A stretch of DNA of 64,000 nucleotides from Carboxylicivirga litoralis (GTDB lineage: Bacteria; Bacteroidota; Bacteroidia; Bacteroidales; Marinilabiliaceae). The notes beneath the pieces are model-generated. The model was not told where the DNA came from. It saw nothing but the letters and a program-made list of their open reading frames with translations, and searched no databases. Shown here piece after piece: positions 1 to 10,137 of the stretch; the stretch's first letter is position 1; the number at the start of each line of letters is the position of its first letter. The DNA lies in the NCBI RefSeq assembly GCF_025499605.1, contig NZ_JAFMVC010000005.1, forward strand, positions 232,919 through 296,918, in the 5' to 3' direction. Made by a program: the position numbers and the translations under genes.

Positions 1-1204
1 AGAATTCATCACCATCATGTCCACGATAGTTTAATTGCGCCGATAGTTCATGACCTTTCTGAGCAAATTTATGTGTGTAATTAGTGGTTAATGACATATA
101 GTTACCACTTCGTTTCGATTCGCTGTTAATTAGTGAAGCGACTGTGCTGTTATCAGGGTTGGTTCTCAGGTAATCCAATTCGGAAGAACCACCCATATTA
201 AATTGCCCCACACGGAAGCTAAAGCCAAAAATATCACGTTTACTGATATCCCAATCAAGACCACCACGGATACCGCCACCGTGAAATTTTCGTTCGTTAT
301 CGCCAGATGCTTCAAGAATGGTTGTCTCGTTGTTAATTACAGTTTCACGATGCGAATAGGTTTCACCAGGAAATGGACGGTTGTTATAATCAGCCCCAAA
401 GTTAAAATTCACCTTCTTTGTTCGCCAATTAAGCATAAAATCGCCACCATACATATCGTAACTACCACCTTTTAGATTGACAAGTCCTTGAACTCCTTGG
501 GCACGATTCTTTTTAGTAATGATATTAATAATACCACCCGTTCCATCGGGTTGGTATTTGGCCGATGGGTTGGTGATAATTTCAATGTTTTCGATGGTTG
601 AGGCAGGTGTCTGACGCAGCACATCACTTGGGTCGAGTACGGTTGGTTTACCATCAATTAGAACGGTAAAACCTGTACTTCCTCGTAACGAGACATTACC
701 TTCAATATCAACACGCACAGAAGGTACATTTTCCAGTACTTCAACTGCCGACAGTGAGGCAGAAGTCATTTGTTTGCCAACAGATACCACTTTTTTGTCA
801 ATATGAAATTCAACAGACTGGCGTTCAGCAACCACTTCAACTTCATCAAGCGATTGGTTAGCCGAGCCCATGGTGATATTACCCAAATCTATCATATCGC
901 GACCGCCATCCACTATAATATTATCATAGCGCTTGTTCTCATAGCCTAAAAAAGATACCACAACATAGAAGTTACCTTTGTTGAGTCCTTTAATTTTAAA
1001 ATCACCATTTTCATCACTGATAGTACCGGTTATTACACTGTCATCATCAGCATTATAGATGGCAACCGTGGCATATTCCACCGGTTTTTTTGATTTGCCA
1101 TCATATACTTTTCCTTTAACAATTCCTTCTTTTTCTGGCGAATTAGCCAGGATTGTAAGAGGAATAAGCATTCCTAATAAGAGGGTTAAAATCTTCACGT
1201 TCAC
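1..1204 (-). CDS. Outer-membrane receptor, N-terminal part (runs off left edge)
   Basis: About 400 codons of the N-terminus of an outer-membrane protein are visible; the barrel continues beyond the left edge. A signal peptide (hydrophobic run ILTLLLGMLIPLTILA) is followed by a carboxypeptidase-regulatory-like beta-sandwich (about residues 28-110, with ISDENGDFKIKGL), then a plug domain (about 125-230, with LRGSTGFTVLIDGKP and PDGTGGIINIITKK) and the first barrel strands. This order is that of the OMP_b-brl_3 / TonB-receptor-like proteins of Bacteroidota. No ATG lies between the upstream in-frame stop and the signal peptide, so GTG at 1204 (or the GTG two codons later) is the likely start. The substrate cannot be told from the sequence, and no partner SusD-like gene is visible on this side. 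Confidence 0.85.
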   Translation of the reverse strand, partial: MNVKILTLLLGMLIPLTILANSPEKEGIVKGKVYDGKSKKPVEYATVAIYNADDDSVITGTISDENGDFKIKGLNKGNFYVVVSFLGYENKRYDNIIVDGGRDMIDLGNITMGSANQSLDEVEVVAERQSVEFHIDKKVVSVGKQMTSASLSAVEVLENVPSVRVDIEGNVSLRGSTGFTVLIDGKPTVLDPSDVLRQTPASTIENIEIITNPSAKYQPDGTGGIINIITKKNRAQGVQGLVNLKGGSYDMYGGDFMLNWRTKKVNFNFGADYNNRPFPGETYSHRETVINNETTILEASGDNERKFHGGGIRGGLDWDISKRDIFGFSFRVGQFNMGGSSELDYLRTNPDNSTVASLINSESKRSGNYMSLTTNYTHKFAQKGHELSAQLNYRGHDGDEF

Positions 1205-1479
1205 TTTATTGTTATTTTGTTCCAAAACTTACCTATTTAAAGACGCTATCACGTTTGTAATCCTGCGCAAAAGAAGAACAAAAAGCGGAATAAAAAGATT
1301 AATGACTTTTTACGGTATTTGAAAAGCAGAGACCTATAATTACTTAAGTCTTTCACGGTTGTCCAAAAAATAATTCTACCGCTTTCCTATCATATTCAAG
1401 GGATACAAACGAGTTGGTTTATCTGCTTCTTGTATGGACGAAAGTAATTATCTTCACATCCAAATCTTTAATATTTAAC

Positions 1480-2586
1480 ATGTCATTAACAAAAGCAGAA
1501 CTGGAACGTTATAAGCGTCATACTTTCTTGCCAGAAATTGGCGTTGAGGGACAACTTAAACTTAAAAATGCTTCGGTATTGATTGTAGGTACTGGCGGTT
1601 TAGGTTCTCCAATAGCCATGTATTTAGCAGCTTCAGGAGTCGGGCATATTGGCTTGGTCGATTTTGATGTTGTTGATGAATCAAATCTTCAGCGACAAAT
1701 AATACATAAATCAAAGAATGTAGGAAAGCTTAAAACCCAATCGGCAGCAGAAACATTAAAGGATATTAATCCTCATATTGAAATTTCACTATTCAATGAA
1801 GCTTTAAATGTGGATAATGCGCTTGATATAGTTGAGCAGTTCGATATTGTGACTGATGGGACCGACAATTTTGCGACTCGCTATTTGGTGAATGATGCGT
1901 GTGTTTTAAGCGGTAAGGTCAATGTATTTGGCTCTATTCGTCAGTTTGAAGGTCAAGTGAGTGTTTTTGGCACCACAGATGGGCCTTGCTATCGATGTTT
2001 GTTTCCTGAACCTCCGCAACCGGGAATAGTACCTTCTTGTGCTGAAGCTGGAGTAATGGGAGTTTTGCCTGGTGTGATTGGCACCTTGCAGGCGACAGAA
2101 ATCATTAAGCAAATTACTGGGATTGGGGAGGCTTTAATTGGTCGTTTGCTAAGCTATGATGCGCTAAAGATGGACTTTAATGAGATTAAATTTATCAAAG
2201 ACCCGGATTGTAAGTGTTGTGGAGAAAAACCAAGTATAACTGGTTTAGTTAATTACGATGCATTTTGCTGTTCAAAGCCAGCTTCAATTGTTCGTGAGAT
2301 AAATGTTGAAACCTTAAAAGATAGTATCGAGAATGATAAATCGCCTGTGTTGATTGATGTGCGGGATTCTGAAGAACTTAAGGAAGGTTTTATCACTAAT
2401 TCGATTCATATTCCTATGGAAGAAGTGGCGAAACGGGTGCATGAAATACCAAAGGATAAACCAGTGGTAGTGTATTGTTATTCGGGCATGCGAAGTACAC
2501 GTGTTATTCAGGAATTAGAGCAAAAAGGATACACCAATTTAGTTAATTTAAGAGGTGGATATGAAGATTGGGAAACTATAATTTAA
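1480..2586 (+). CDS. moeB: ThiF/MoeB-type adenylyltransferase with C-terminal rhodanese domain
   Basis: This 368-residue protein should adenylate the C-terminal glycine of a ubiquitin-like sulfur carrier (MoaD or ThiS type) and, through its rhodanese domain, supply the sulfur. The nucleotide-binding loop GTGGLGS is at about residues 36-42, followed by VDFDVVDESNLQRQ. Zinc ligands appear as CYRC (about 170) and CKCC (about 244), and a conserved Cys lies in PSCAEAGVMG. The rhodanese domain (about 265-368) has the active-site loop CYSGMRS. An in-frame start lies 22 codons upstream, but those extra residues are not family-like, so the ATG at 1480 (MSLTKAELERYKRH) is preferred. No moa or thi genes are adjacent, so molybdopterin and thiamine roles cannot be separated; the symbol reflects domain layout only. 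Confidence 0.88.
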   Translation: MSLTKAELERYKRHTFLPEIGVEGQLKLKNASVLIVGTGGLGSPIAMYLAASGVGHIGLVDFDVVDESNLQRQIIHKSKNVGKLKTQSAAETLKDINPHIEISLFNEALNVDNALDIVEQFDIVTDGTDNFATRYLVNDACVLSGKVNVFGSIRQFEGQVSVFGTTDGPCYRCLFPEPPQPGIVPSCAEAGVMGVLPGVIGTLQATEIIKQITGIGEALIGRLLSYDALKMDFNEIKFIKDPDCKCCGEKPSITGLVNYDAFCCSKPASIVREINVETLKDSIENDKSPVLIDVRDSEELKEGFITNSIHIPMEEVAKRVHEIPKDKPVVVYCYSGMRSTRVIQELEQKGYTNLVNLRGGYEDWETII

Positions 2587-2599
2587 GAGACCCACAAAC

Positions 2600-2749
2600 A
2601 TGGAAAGACCCATTACGAAAAAGAAGTGGATGGAAATGATAACAAGCCTCTCCATGTATGTCTTTGAGCAAATATGCTCCGGGTTTTTAAAATTTGACTT
2701 CGAAAGTAGCTCTTGCAGATACACTTATCGTAAAGTGAATGTTAAATAA
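2600..2749 (+). CDS. Possible 49-residue small protein
   Basis: An ATG opens 13 bases after the moeB stop and reads 49 codons to a TAA, starting MERPITKKKWMEMIT and ending CRYTYRKVNVK. The product would be basic, with two cysteines and no signal peptide. It lies in an otherwise empty 236-base gap, on the strand of both neighbours. I do not recognise it. It could equally be a chance frame or a decayed gene end. Confidence 0.25.
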   Translation: MERPITKKKWMEMITSLSMYVFEQICSGFLKFDFESSSCRYTYRKVNVK

Positions 2750-2822
2750 ATATGAAATATATTGGTCAGACTTAGGTAGTTAAGTTTTTGGCGCATCTAA
2801 TCTTATTAAGGATAATAGCATA

Positions 2823-3728
2823 ATGTTTACACAACTCGTCATTCTCGATTATACCGGATTGCAAGGATTTGCAATTGAAAAGCTGCAGGCTTTGTCAGAT
2901 AAACCTATAAAAGTATATAACACTATACCCGCTACCGATGAAGAGAAAATTAAAAGAATAGGCAATGCAGACGGCTTATTTGTATCGTGGAATACGCCGG
3001 TCAACGCCAAGGTGATTGAGCGTTGCAAGCATCTTAAATACATTGGTATGTGTTGTAGCCTTATTGATGAAGATTCGGCCAATGTAGATGTCCGCTATGC
3101 ATGTTCAAAGGGCATTGAGGTACGAGGCGTTCGCGATTATGGTGATGAAGGCGTAGCTGAGTTTATTGTATCTGAGTTAATTCAATTGCTAAAAGGACTT
3201 GGTAAGCATCAGTGGCTGTCGGAACCTGTAGAACTGACCAAACGAAAGATTGGTATTATAGGTTTGGGGACAACCGGGTTAATGACTGCTCAGCGCTTAC
3301 AGGCTTTTGGTTCGAAAATATATTATTACAGCCGAACCAGAAAATATGAAGCGGAAAAATGTGACATCAACTATTTGCCAATTAGTGAGTTGATAAGTGA
3401 ATGTGATATTATTTCCTTTCATTTGCCGCGTAAAACAAAAGTATTAACCAACGAGCATTTTGAAATTCTGGGTACGAGCAAAATTTTAGTTAACACCTCG
3501 CTCGGTTTACCTTTTGATATTGGTCCATTCGAAAAATGGCTGCTGAAAACTAATAATTATGCCATTTTCGACCTTGTAGCATTTGGCTCACATAAAGAGC
3601 AATTAATCAAAAACAATAATCTGATTTATGCCGAAAATACCTCGGGATGGACAAGGGAAGCCAAAGAACGACTTTCGTATAAGGTGATAGAGAATGTATC
3701 TGCTTACTTGCATTCAAAGAACGACTAA
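2823..3728 (+). CDS. D-2-hydroxyacid dehydrogenase-like protein, catalytic residues degenerate
   Basis: A 301-residue protein with the two-domain fold of NAD-dependent D-2-hydroxyacid dehydrogenases. The Rossmann motif is clear (KIGIIGLGTTGLMTAQRL, residues 142-159), and the later FHLPRKTKVLTNEHF segment matches the family. Two catalytic positions look replaced: the usual (V)NxxRG loop reads VNTSLG, with Leu at about 227 in place of the catalytic Arg, and the C-terminal TPHIAG motif reads AENTSG, with no His. Family knowledge says Arg and His are needed for hydride transfer and proton relay, so the protein may bind NAD without classical activity, or use other residues. It stands alone, with 94 bases before it and a separate promoter after it. 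Confidence 0.75.
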   Translation: MFTQLVILDYTGLQGFAIEKLQALSDKPIKVYNTIPATDEEKIKRIGNADGLFVSWNTPVNAKVIERCKHLKYIGMCCSLIDEDSANVDVRYACSKGIEVRGVRDYGDEGVAEFIVSELIQLLKGLGKHQWLSEPVELTKRKIGIIGLGTTGLMTAQRLQAFGSKIYYYSRTRKYEAEKCDINYLPISELISECDIISFHLPRKTKVLTNEHFEILGTSKILVNTSLGLPFDIGPFEKWLLKTNNYAIFDLVAFGSHKEQLIKNNNLIYAENTSGWTREAKERLSYKVIENVSAYLHSKND

Positions 3729-3748
3729 ATAGTAGCATCTTATTTAGA

Positions 3749-3779
3749 ATTGTCAATTACTGCCTTATACCTATATTTG
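3749..3779 (+). promoter_or_regulatory. Candidate sigma-A type promoter for the PepSY-type gene
   Basis: ATTG at 3749-3752 is followed after 19 bases by TATATTTG at 3772-3779, close to the Bacteroidota consensus TTTG-N19-TAnnTTTG. The start codon at 3800 lies 20 bases downstream. Confidence 0.55.
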
Positions 3780-3799
3780 CTGTCTCACTTCAAGAATCA

Positions 3800-4327
3800 A
3801 TGAATAAAAAGACAACTTCGAAAAATTCTGTTACTAAAATCATGCGCATTCTGCACCGTGATATTGGTTTTTTAATGATTGGATTAACGCTTGTATATGG
3901 TGTTAGCGGTATTATTTTGCTTTATCGCGATACAGATTTATTTACCATCGATAAACAGTATATTGAAACGATTAAACCCGATACACCAGCCAGTGAGTTA
4001 GGGCAAGCACTTGAGTTACGACGATTAAAAGTGCTTGAGGAACGCAACGATACCATCTATTTCAATTACGGTTACTATTGCCAGTCGAGTGGGGAAGCTG
4101 TTTTTACCATCACAACCTACCCCGATTTTGTGTGGACGATGAATAGTTTTCATAAACTAAAAAGTCGCTTTACCAGCCATTGGTTTGCCACAGTTTATGG
4201 TGTGATGCTTTTGTTTTTAGCCTTATCGTCTTTGTGGATGTATAAACCATCGACAAAGAAGTTTAAGCGAGGAATACTATTAACAGCTATCGGACTGATT
4301 ATTGCTGCTATAGCGCTTTATGTATAA
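3800..4327 (+). CDS. Small PepSY-associated membrane protein
   Basis: A 175-residue protein with three predicted membrane segments: LMIGLTLVYGVSGIILLY (about 33-50), VMLLFLALSSLWMY (about 134-147) and a C-terminal one ending IAAIALYV. The opening, with an arginine-rich stretch and IMRILHRDIGF before the first segment, is typical of PepSY-associated TM proteins. The loop between segments 1 and 2 (about 50-130) is the presumed periplasmic PepSY-like part. Larger relatives are often tied to iron or siderophore reduction; nothing here fixes the function. It ends 6 bases from the convergent lipoprotein gene, leaving no room for a separate terminator. Confidence 0.6.
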   Translation: MNKKTTSKNSVTKIMRILHRDIGFLMIGLTLVYGVSGIILLYRDTDLFTIDKQYIETIKPDTPASELGQALELRRLKVLEERNDTIYFNYGYYCQSSGEAVFTITTYPDFVWTMNSFHKLKSRFTSHWFATVYGVMLLFLALSSLWMYKPSTKKFKRGILLTAIGLIIAAIALYV

Positions 4328-4333
4328 GCAAAA

Positions 4334-5713
4334 TTAGCGTTGACTTTCAAGGTTGTGGAAAGCAAAGAAAGTTGTTTGATTTTTCTTAATGTCAAAATTA
4401 AACGGTACAGAGTTATTCATGCGACCGTTGGTATTAAGCTGCACACTCTGCCTACCTTCATCCAGTGGGATGCGACAATAGGAAATACTGTAAGGTAACG
4501 ACTGCCAGTTGCGAGTATCGGCTTTTTCAGTCATGGCATTAACAATGCTGACAATGGTACCTAAATTCTCGTTTTCGTTACGTGCCACTTCTTCCAAGGC
4601 TTTTTTAGTGGCCAGACGTGCAATTCCTGCTGCCATTTCGCGCATCATCCGGTCGTTTAAGCACTGGAATGCCACTGAATTCACATTTTCTCCTAGTTCT
4701 AATTTATATTGTTCTCCATTGACCGAAAGATGAGCCTTTGAGAAGATAGGTTTTCGTTCGTGGTATTTAGGAAAGGCTACCCGCAGGAAGGATAAGTTTT
4801 GGAAAGCAGTCTGGTCGTTTCTTGATTTATTACCGATGTAAATAGGAAAACTTAATCCTTGCTCTTCGTTGGCCAAAGTTATCCAGCCATCGTTGTAACC
4901 TGTATTGGTGAAGTTAATGCTCCACTCATCTTTTACCGGGCCAAAACCATTTAACCAGAAAAATACCAGGTGCCCTTTGTCTGGATCTTCGGGTTCATAT
5001 TTATAGCCAAATTTGTTTTCATAAAAGTTAAGCTCTGAGCCAAAACCTAGTAGATGAGCGGTGCGCATTAAATCGTTTTTCAACTGATTGGGCACATCTA
5101 CTCCAAATAGCTCTTTATAGTCTTCCTCGTATATTTCCAAAGCATTACGATAGGCAATAAAGGCATCGTTTGTGTTGCCTGCTGCTTCGTATATCAAACC
5201 CATCATACAGTGGGCAAAGGCATCGCGGGCATATTTGTTTTTGTTCTTTTTGTACTTGTCGTTGAGTTGCTGAAGTACAATATTTACTCGCCGACATTCA
5301 ACCAATGCACCTTCGTAATCTTTTAAATAGATATAGTTAAGGGCTTTGTAAAAGTGTATCAATACCGACTCAAAATCCTCCGGGCGATACGGTTTAACCA
5401 TCGGGTTTGTTACCAATGCCAAGGCTTCATTACCCAGTGATTTACTGAAATCCTCTACGTAATAATCAGCTTTATTAAAGTAGTCGTTACTTAACTCATA
5501 TTGCCCATTCATAAAACACACTACACCACGATTACAGAAATATAGGAAGCGATTTTTACCTTCAGCACCTTTAGAGTCTTTAGCCAGTTCTTTGTCTGCT
5601 GCTTCAAATTGCCCGGATGCAATTAAGCTTTGCAGCTTAATGTTTTGCTCATAGTAAGTAGCGCATCCAAATAATAAAATGGAGAGTAATATGGTGAGGA
5701 TTTTAAATTTCAT
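4334..5713 (-). CDS. TPR-containing lipoprotein, COG3014-like
   Basis: A 459-residue lipoprotein: the signal peptide ends in the lipobox LLFGCATYY (Cys16). The N-terminal half (about 30-210) is rich in TPR-like helices (for example FCNRGVVCFMNGQYELSNDYF and AHCMMGLIYEAAGNTNDAFIAY). The C-terminal half is beta-rich, with a stretch near 370-410 (ARLATKKALEEVARNENENLG). This pattern resembles the uncharacterised COG3014 family. The gene lies 121 bases downstream of an LpoB-like lipoprotein on the same strand, which suggests the pair acts together at the envelope, perhaps in peptidoglycan synthesis; that is inference. Presumably anchored in the outer or inner membrane facing the periplasm. Confidence 0.7.
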   Translation of the reverse strand: MKFKILTILLSILLFGCATYYEQNIKLQSLIASGQFEAADKELAKDSKGAEGKNRFLYFCNRGVVCFMNGQYELSNDYFNKADYYVEDFSKSLGNEALALVTNPMVKPYRPEDFESVLIHFYKALNYIYLKDYEGALVECRRVNIVLQQLNDKYKKNKNKYARDAFAHCMMGLIYEAAGNTNDAFIAYRNALEIYEEDYKELFGVDVPNQLKNDLMRTAHLLGFGSELNFYENKFGYKYEPEDPDKGHLVFFWLNGFGPVKDEWSINFTNTGYNDGWITLANEEQGLSFPIYIGNKSRNDQTAFQNLSFLRVAFPKYHERKPIFSKAHLSVNGEQYKLELGENVNSVAFQCLNDRMMREMAAGIARLATKKALEEVARNENENLGTIVSIVNAMTEKADTRNWQSLPYSISYCRIPLDEGRQSVQLNTNGRMNNSVPFNFDIKKNQTTFFAFHNLESQR

Positions 5714-5805
5714 AGGTAGAAGTGTAAGGGCAGAGTGTTGTGTTTAGAGTTTATGGTAAGGGGGTTAATGATTAATTGTCAATGATAAGTTATTAATTAT
5801 TAGCA

Positions 5806-5833
5806 ATTAACCATTAACCATTAACCATTAACC
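5806..5833. repeat. Four tandem copies of ATTAACC
   Basis: Four exact head-to-tail copies of the 7-mer ATTAACC end one base before the stop codon of the LpoB-like gene, followed by a partial ATTA. The spacer before them contains looser variants of the same word. Confidence 0.9.
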
Positions 5834-5834
5834 A

Positions 5835-6428
5835 TTATTTATTAATATACTTCTTAATCTCCTTATCACCAATCCAAACAACCTCGTTGGTTTCAAGGTT
5901 AGACAGTTCCATATTAACCTTGTAGAAATTAACACGTTCCTTTTTGTAAGTGTCTACAATAGAATTGATGTCGCCATTAAGCATAAAATCAGCACCTAAC
6001 TCTTTTCCCCATGCTTTTGCTGTTTCCATACTGGCAAACTCTTGCTGTGCGGCTCTTTCGCGACGCAGTTCTTCGCGCTTGTCGCCAGCTTGAACCAGCC
6101 TAACGCGCCCACTGTTGATAAACGCTCTTTCTACATCTTTTACAAATGTTTCGGCGCTTATGTGTTCGTGCGATTTGTTATATACCAAACCAACAACCAC
6201 AACTGGTTTTTGTCCGTTATTTTCTTCCTGATGGTTACCTATCCAGGCCCCGCCCAATACCTGATTAACCATTTCTTCAGCAACTAAACGTGAGTCGGTG
6301 TCATTCCATCGTCCACTTAAATCGATGGCTTCTTTTGTATCGACACGTTCAACTGAGTGTGTGGCACATCCGGTAAGTAAACTTGCAGTAAAAATGATGG
6401 CCATGACGAATACTAAATGTCGTTTCAT
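5835..6428 (-). CDS. LpoB-like penicillin-binding protein activator lipoprotein
   Basis: A 197-residue lipoprotein. The start at 6428 (MKRHLVFVMAIIFTASLLTGCATHS) gives a proper signal peptide with lipobox LTGC; an upstream in-frame ATG would add 23 unlikely residues. The mature part matches the PBP activator LpoB family: the early IDLSGRWNDTDSRLVAEEMV segment, the PVVVVGLVYNKSHEHI strand, and ELGADFMLNGDINSIVDTY near the middle. In gammaproteobacteria LpoB stimulates the class A synthase PBP1b from the outer membrane; the Bacteroidota role is not established. It precedes the COG3014-like lipoprotein gene and follows dapA, whose product feeds diaminopimelate into peptidoglycan. The context is therefore coherent with cell-wall synthesis. 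Confidence 0.78.
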   Translation of the reverse strand: MKRHLVFVMAIIFTASLLTGCATHSVERVDTKEAIDLSGRWNDTDSRLVAEEMVNQVLGGAWIGNHQEENNGQKPVVVVGLVYNKSHEHISAETFVKDVERAFINSGRVRLVQAGDKREELRRERAAQQEFASMETAKAWGKELGADFMLNGDINSIVDTYKKERVNFYKVNMELSNLETNEVVWIGDKEIKKYINK

Positions 6429-6504
6429 AAGTAATAAGTTTAGATTTATGGATATTCTATTTATAGTCCGCATTTGGTTAATCAAAAAACATTCCAAAAG
6501 CCGC

Positions 6505-7389
6505 TTACAGCGCCGCTATTTGTGATTTTAATTGTCCGTATAATTTATCGGTTACAGGAACAAGAGGTAAACGCAGTTGATTTTCAATCTTTTGTTGCAT
6601 AAACATAACCGCTTTTATACCTGCCGGGTTTCCTTCTGCAAAAATATTATTAACAACATCGGTTAAACTATAATGTATTTGGCGTGCTAACTCCATCTCA
6701 TTGTTTTTAGCAGCCCGAACCAAGTTACTGAATTCATTTGGAAATGCATTGGCAATTACAGATATAACTCCATCTCCTCCCAGTGAAAGGAGTGGAAGCG
6801 TACCATTGTCATCTCCTGAAAGTACAATAAAATCTGCGGGCTTGTGTTTAATAATATCCATTAACTGTTGCATATTACCAGATGCTTCTTTAACTGCTAT
6901 GATGTTTTCAAAATCATTAGCCAATCGAAGACAAGTTTTAGCATTCAGGTTACAGCCTGTACGCGATGGTACATTATATAGGATAATGGGTACAGGTGAT
7001 ACTTCTGACATCGCCTTGTAGTGTTGGTATAAACCTGCCTGATTAGGTTTGTTGTAAAATGGGGTAACCGTTAAGATAGCATCGATACCATCAAAGTCAG
7101 TACGGTTAATGGTTTCGACCAATTGAGCCGTGTTATTGTCGCCCATGCCTAATACCAATGGTACACGGCCTGCATTAGTCTCCTTAATGGTGCGCACCAC
7201 TTCCAGTTTTTCTTTGTTGGTGAGCGTAGCGGTCTCAGCTGTTGTGCCAAGTGCCACCAGAAAATCAATACCATTATCAATTACATGATTAACCAGCTGC
7301 TTTAATGCCAGGTGATCAACGTCTTTTTGCTGATTAAATGGCGTGATAAGAGCCACGCCTGTTCCGTTTAGTTGATTGGGAGATATCAT
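6505..7389 (-). CDS. dapA: 4-hydroxy-tetrahydrodipicolinate synthase
   Basis: A 294-residue class I aldolase that condenses pyruvate with aspartate semialdehyde, the first committed step to lysine and meso-diaminopimelate. Key residues are visible: the GTTAET loop (Thr49, Thr50), Tyr138 and Arg143 in ILYNVPSRTG, and the Schiff-base Lys167 in IAVKEASGN. Length and motif spacing are normal for the family. It starts at MISPNQLNGTGVALITPFN, typical for the N-terminus. It is 9 bases downstream of the DUF6913-like gene and 27 bases further from ligA, so these are probably co-transcribed with the lipoproteins downstream. Cytoplasmic tetramer in known homologues. Confidence 0.96.
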   Translation of the reverse strand: MISPNQLNGTGVALITPFNQQKDVDHLALKQLVNHVIDNGIDFLVALGTTAETATLTNKEKLEVVRTIKETNAGRVPLVLGMGDNNTAQLVETINRTDFDGIDAILTVTPFYNKPNQAGLYQHYKAMSEVSPVPIILYNVPSRTGCNLNAKTCLRLANDFENIIAVKEASGNMQQLMDIIKHKPADFIVLSGDDNGTLPLLSLGGDGVISVIANAFPNEFSNLVRAAKNNEMELARQIHYSLTDVVNNIFAEGNPAGIKAVMFMQQKIENQLRLPLVPVTDKLYGQLKSQIAAL

Positions 7390-7398
7390 AAGGCAAGA

Positions 7399-7947
7399 TT
7401 AGTGATTGTTAAGAAGTTTGAGGTAGTGGATAATTTGTTTTTTAAGCTCGGCAATACCACTACTTTCATTTAATTCTATCATAAAATCATATAAGTCATT
7501 GTCTAGCCCTGCTTTACCTGCTTTAAACTCTGCTTTCGATAATTGGCCCAGGTAATCAATGGCAAAGGGTTGTTCATCTACCAATACAAAAAGCAGGTTA
7601 AAAGGCTTGTCAATAAAAGCCTGGATAGCTTCTTTTTTAATGGAATAGAAAAAGCTGAAGTCATTGCGGCAGGCAAAACTATATGTTCTGTCACCGATGT
7701 AATTGTCATCTCGTTTTTTCTTATCTATAAAACCCAGCGCCTCAGCAGTGATGCTCTCTTCTTTAAGTTCTTTAATTAATTCTTTTATGATTTTGTGGTT
7801 AGCTTCGTTGGTTGCATCGTAAATAATACCGGCTGTAGAAGCTGTTTTAAGGTTATGAAGCCGTTTTTTACGTGGTTCCTTTTTAAGCTGGCTTTCCAAC
7901 TTATACAAGGCTATTTTTTCTCTGATTTGTGTTATGAAGTTGCTCAT
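7399..7947 (-). CDS. Conserved Bacteroidota protein, DUF6913-like
   Basis: A 182-residue soluble protein with no signal peptide or membrane segment. It begins with a basic amphipathic helix (about 1-40) and then alternates strands and helices (TAGIIYDATNEANHKIIKEL, KPFNLLFVLVDEQPFAIDYL), ending in a helix ELKKQIIHYLKLLN. This layout, with a KPFxLL strand, recalls the uncharacterised DUF6913 proteins of Bacteroidota; the assignment is from memory of the pattern. It sits between ligA and dapA on the same strand with gaps of 27 and 9 bases, so it belongs to that operon. Function unknown. Confidence 0.6.
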   Translation of the reverse strand: MSNFITQIREKIALYKLESQLKKEPRKKRLHNLKTASTAGIIYDATNEANHKIIKELIKELKEESITAEALGFIDKKKRDDNYIGDRTYSFACRNDFSFFYSIKKEAIQAFIDKPFNLLFVLVDEQPFAIDYLGQLSKAEFKAGKAGLDNDLYDFMIELNESSGIAELKKQIIHYLKLLNNH

Positions 7948-7974
7948 CTAATGCTTCAATTATTGTGTGTTGGT

Positions 7975-9996
<2,022 letters not shown>

Positions 9997-10004
9997 TTAA
10001 CAAA

Positions 10005-10012
10005 CAAAAATA
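10005..10012 (-). promoter_or_regulatory. Candidate -7 element for ligA
   Basis: On the minus strand the sequence reads TATTTTTG, matching TAnnTTTG, 30 bases before the ligA start codon. No TTTG is seen at the usual -33 spacing, so only the -7 half is supported. Confidence 0.4.
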
Positions 10013-10110
10013 CAATAATATTTTATTCGGATAGGGCGATGTTCACTTATTCTTCAGGGTCTCATAACGAATTCTTCGGTATTCAAACTTCGGTCTTCGG
10101 ACTATAGTTA

Positions 10111-10118
10111 TATCTTTG
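10111..10118 (+). promoter_or_regulatory. Candidate -7 element for the ABC-F gene
   Basis: TATCTTTG matches the Bacteroidota -7 consensus TAnnTTTG and ends 19 bases before the ATG at 10138. The -33 region lacks a clear TTTG. Confidence 0.45.
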
Positions 10119-10137
10119 CGGCGCTAAATAAAACAAT

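Noticed and set aside
203..1322. Plus-strand reading frames opposite the left-edge receptor
   Set aside because: The minus strand reads a continuous receptor with signal peptide, regulatory sandwich and plug; the plus-strand frames have no family-like sequence and overlap it.
5714..5834. CRISPR-like array of ATTAACC repeats
   Set aside because: Units are 7 bases, directly adjacent without spacers, so it is a simple tandem repeat.
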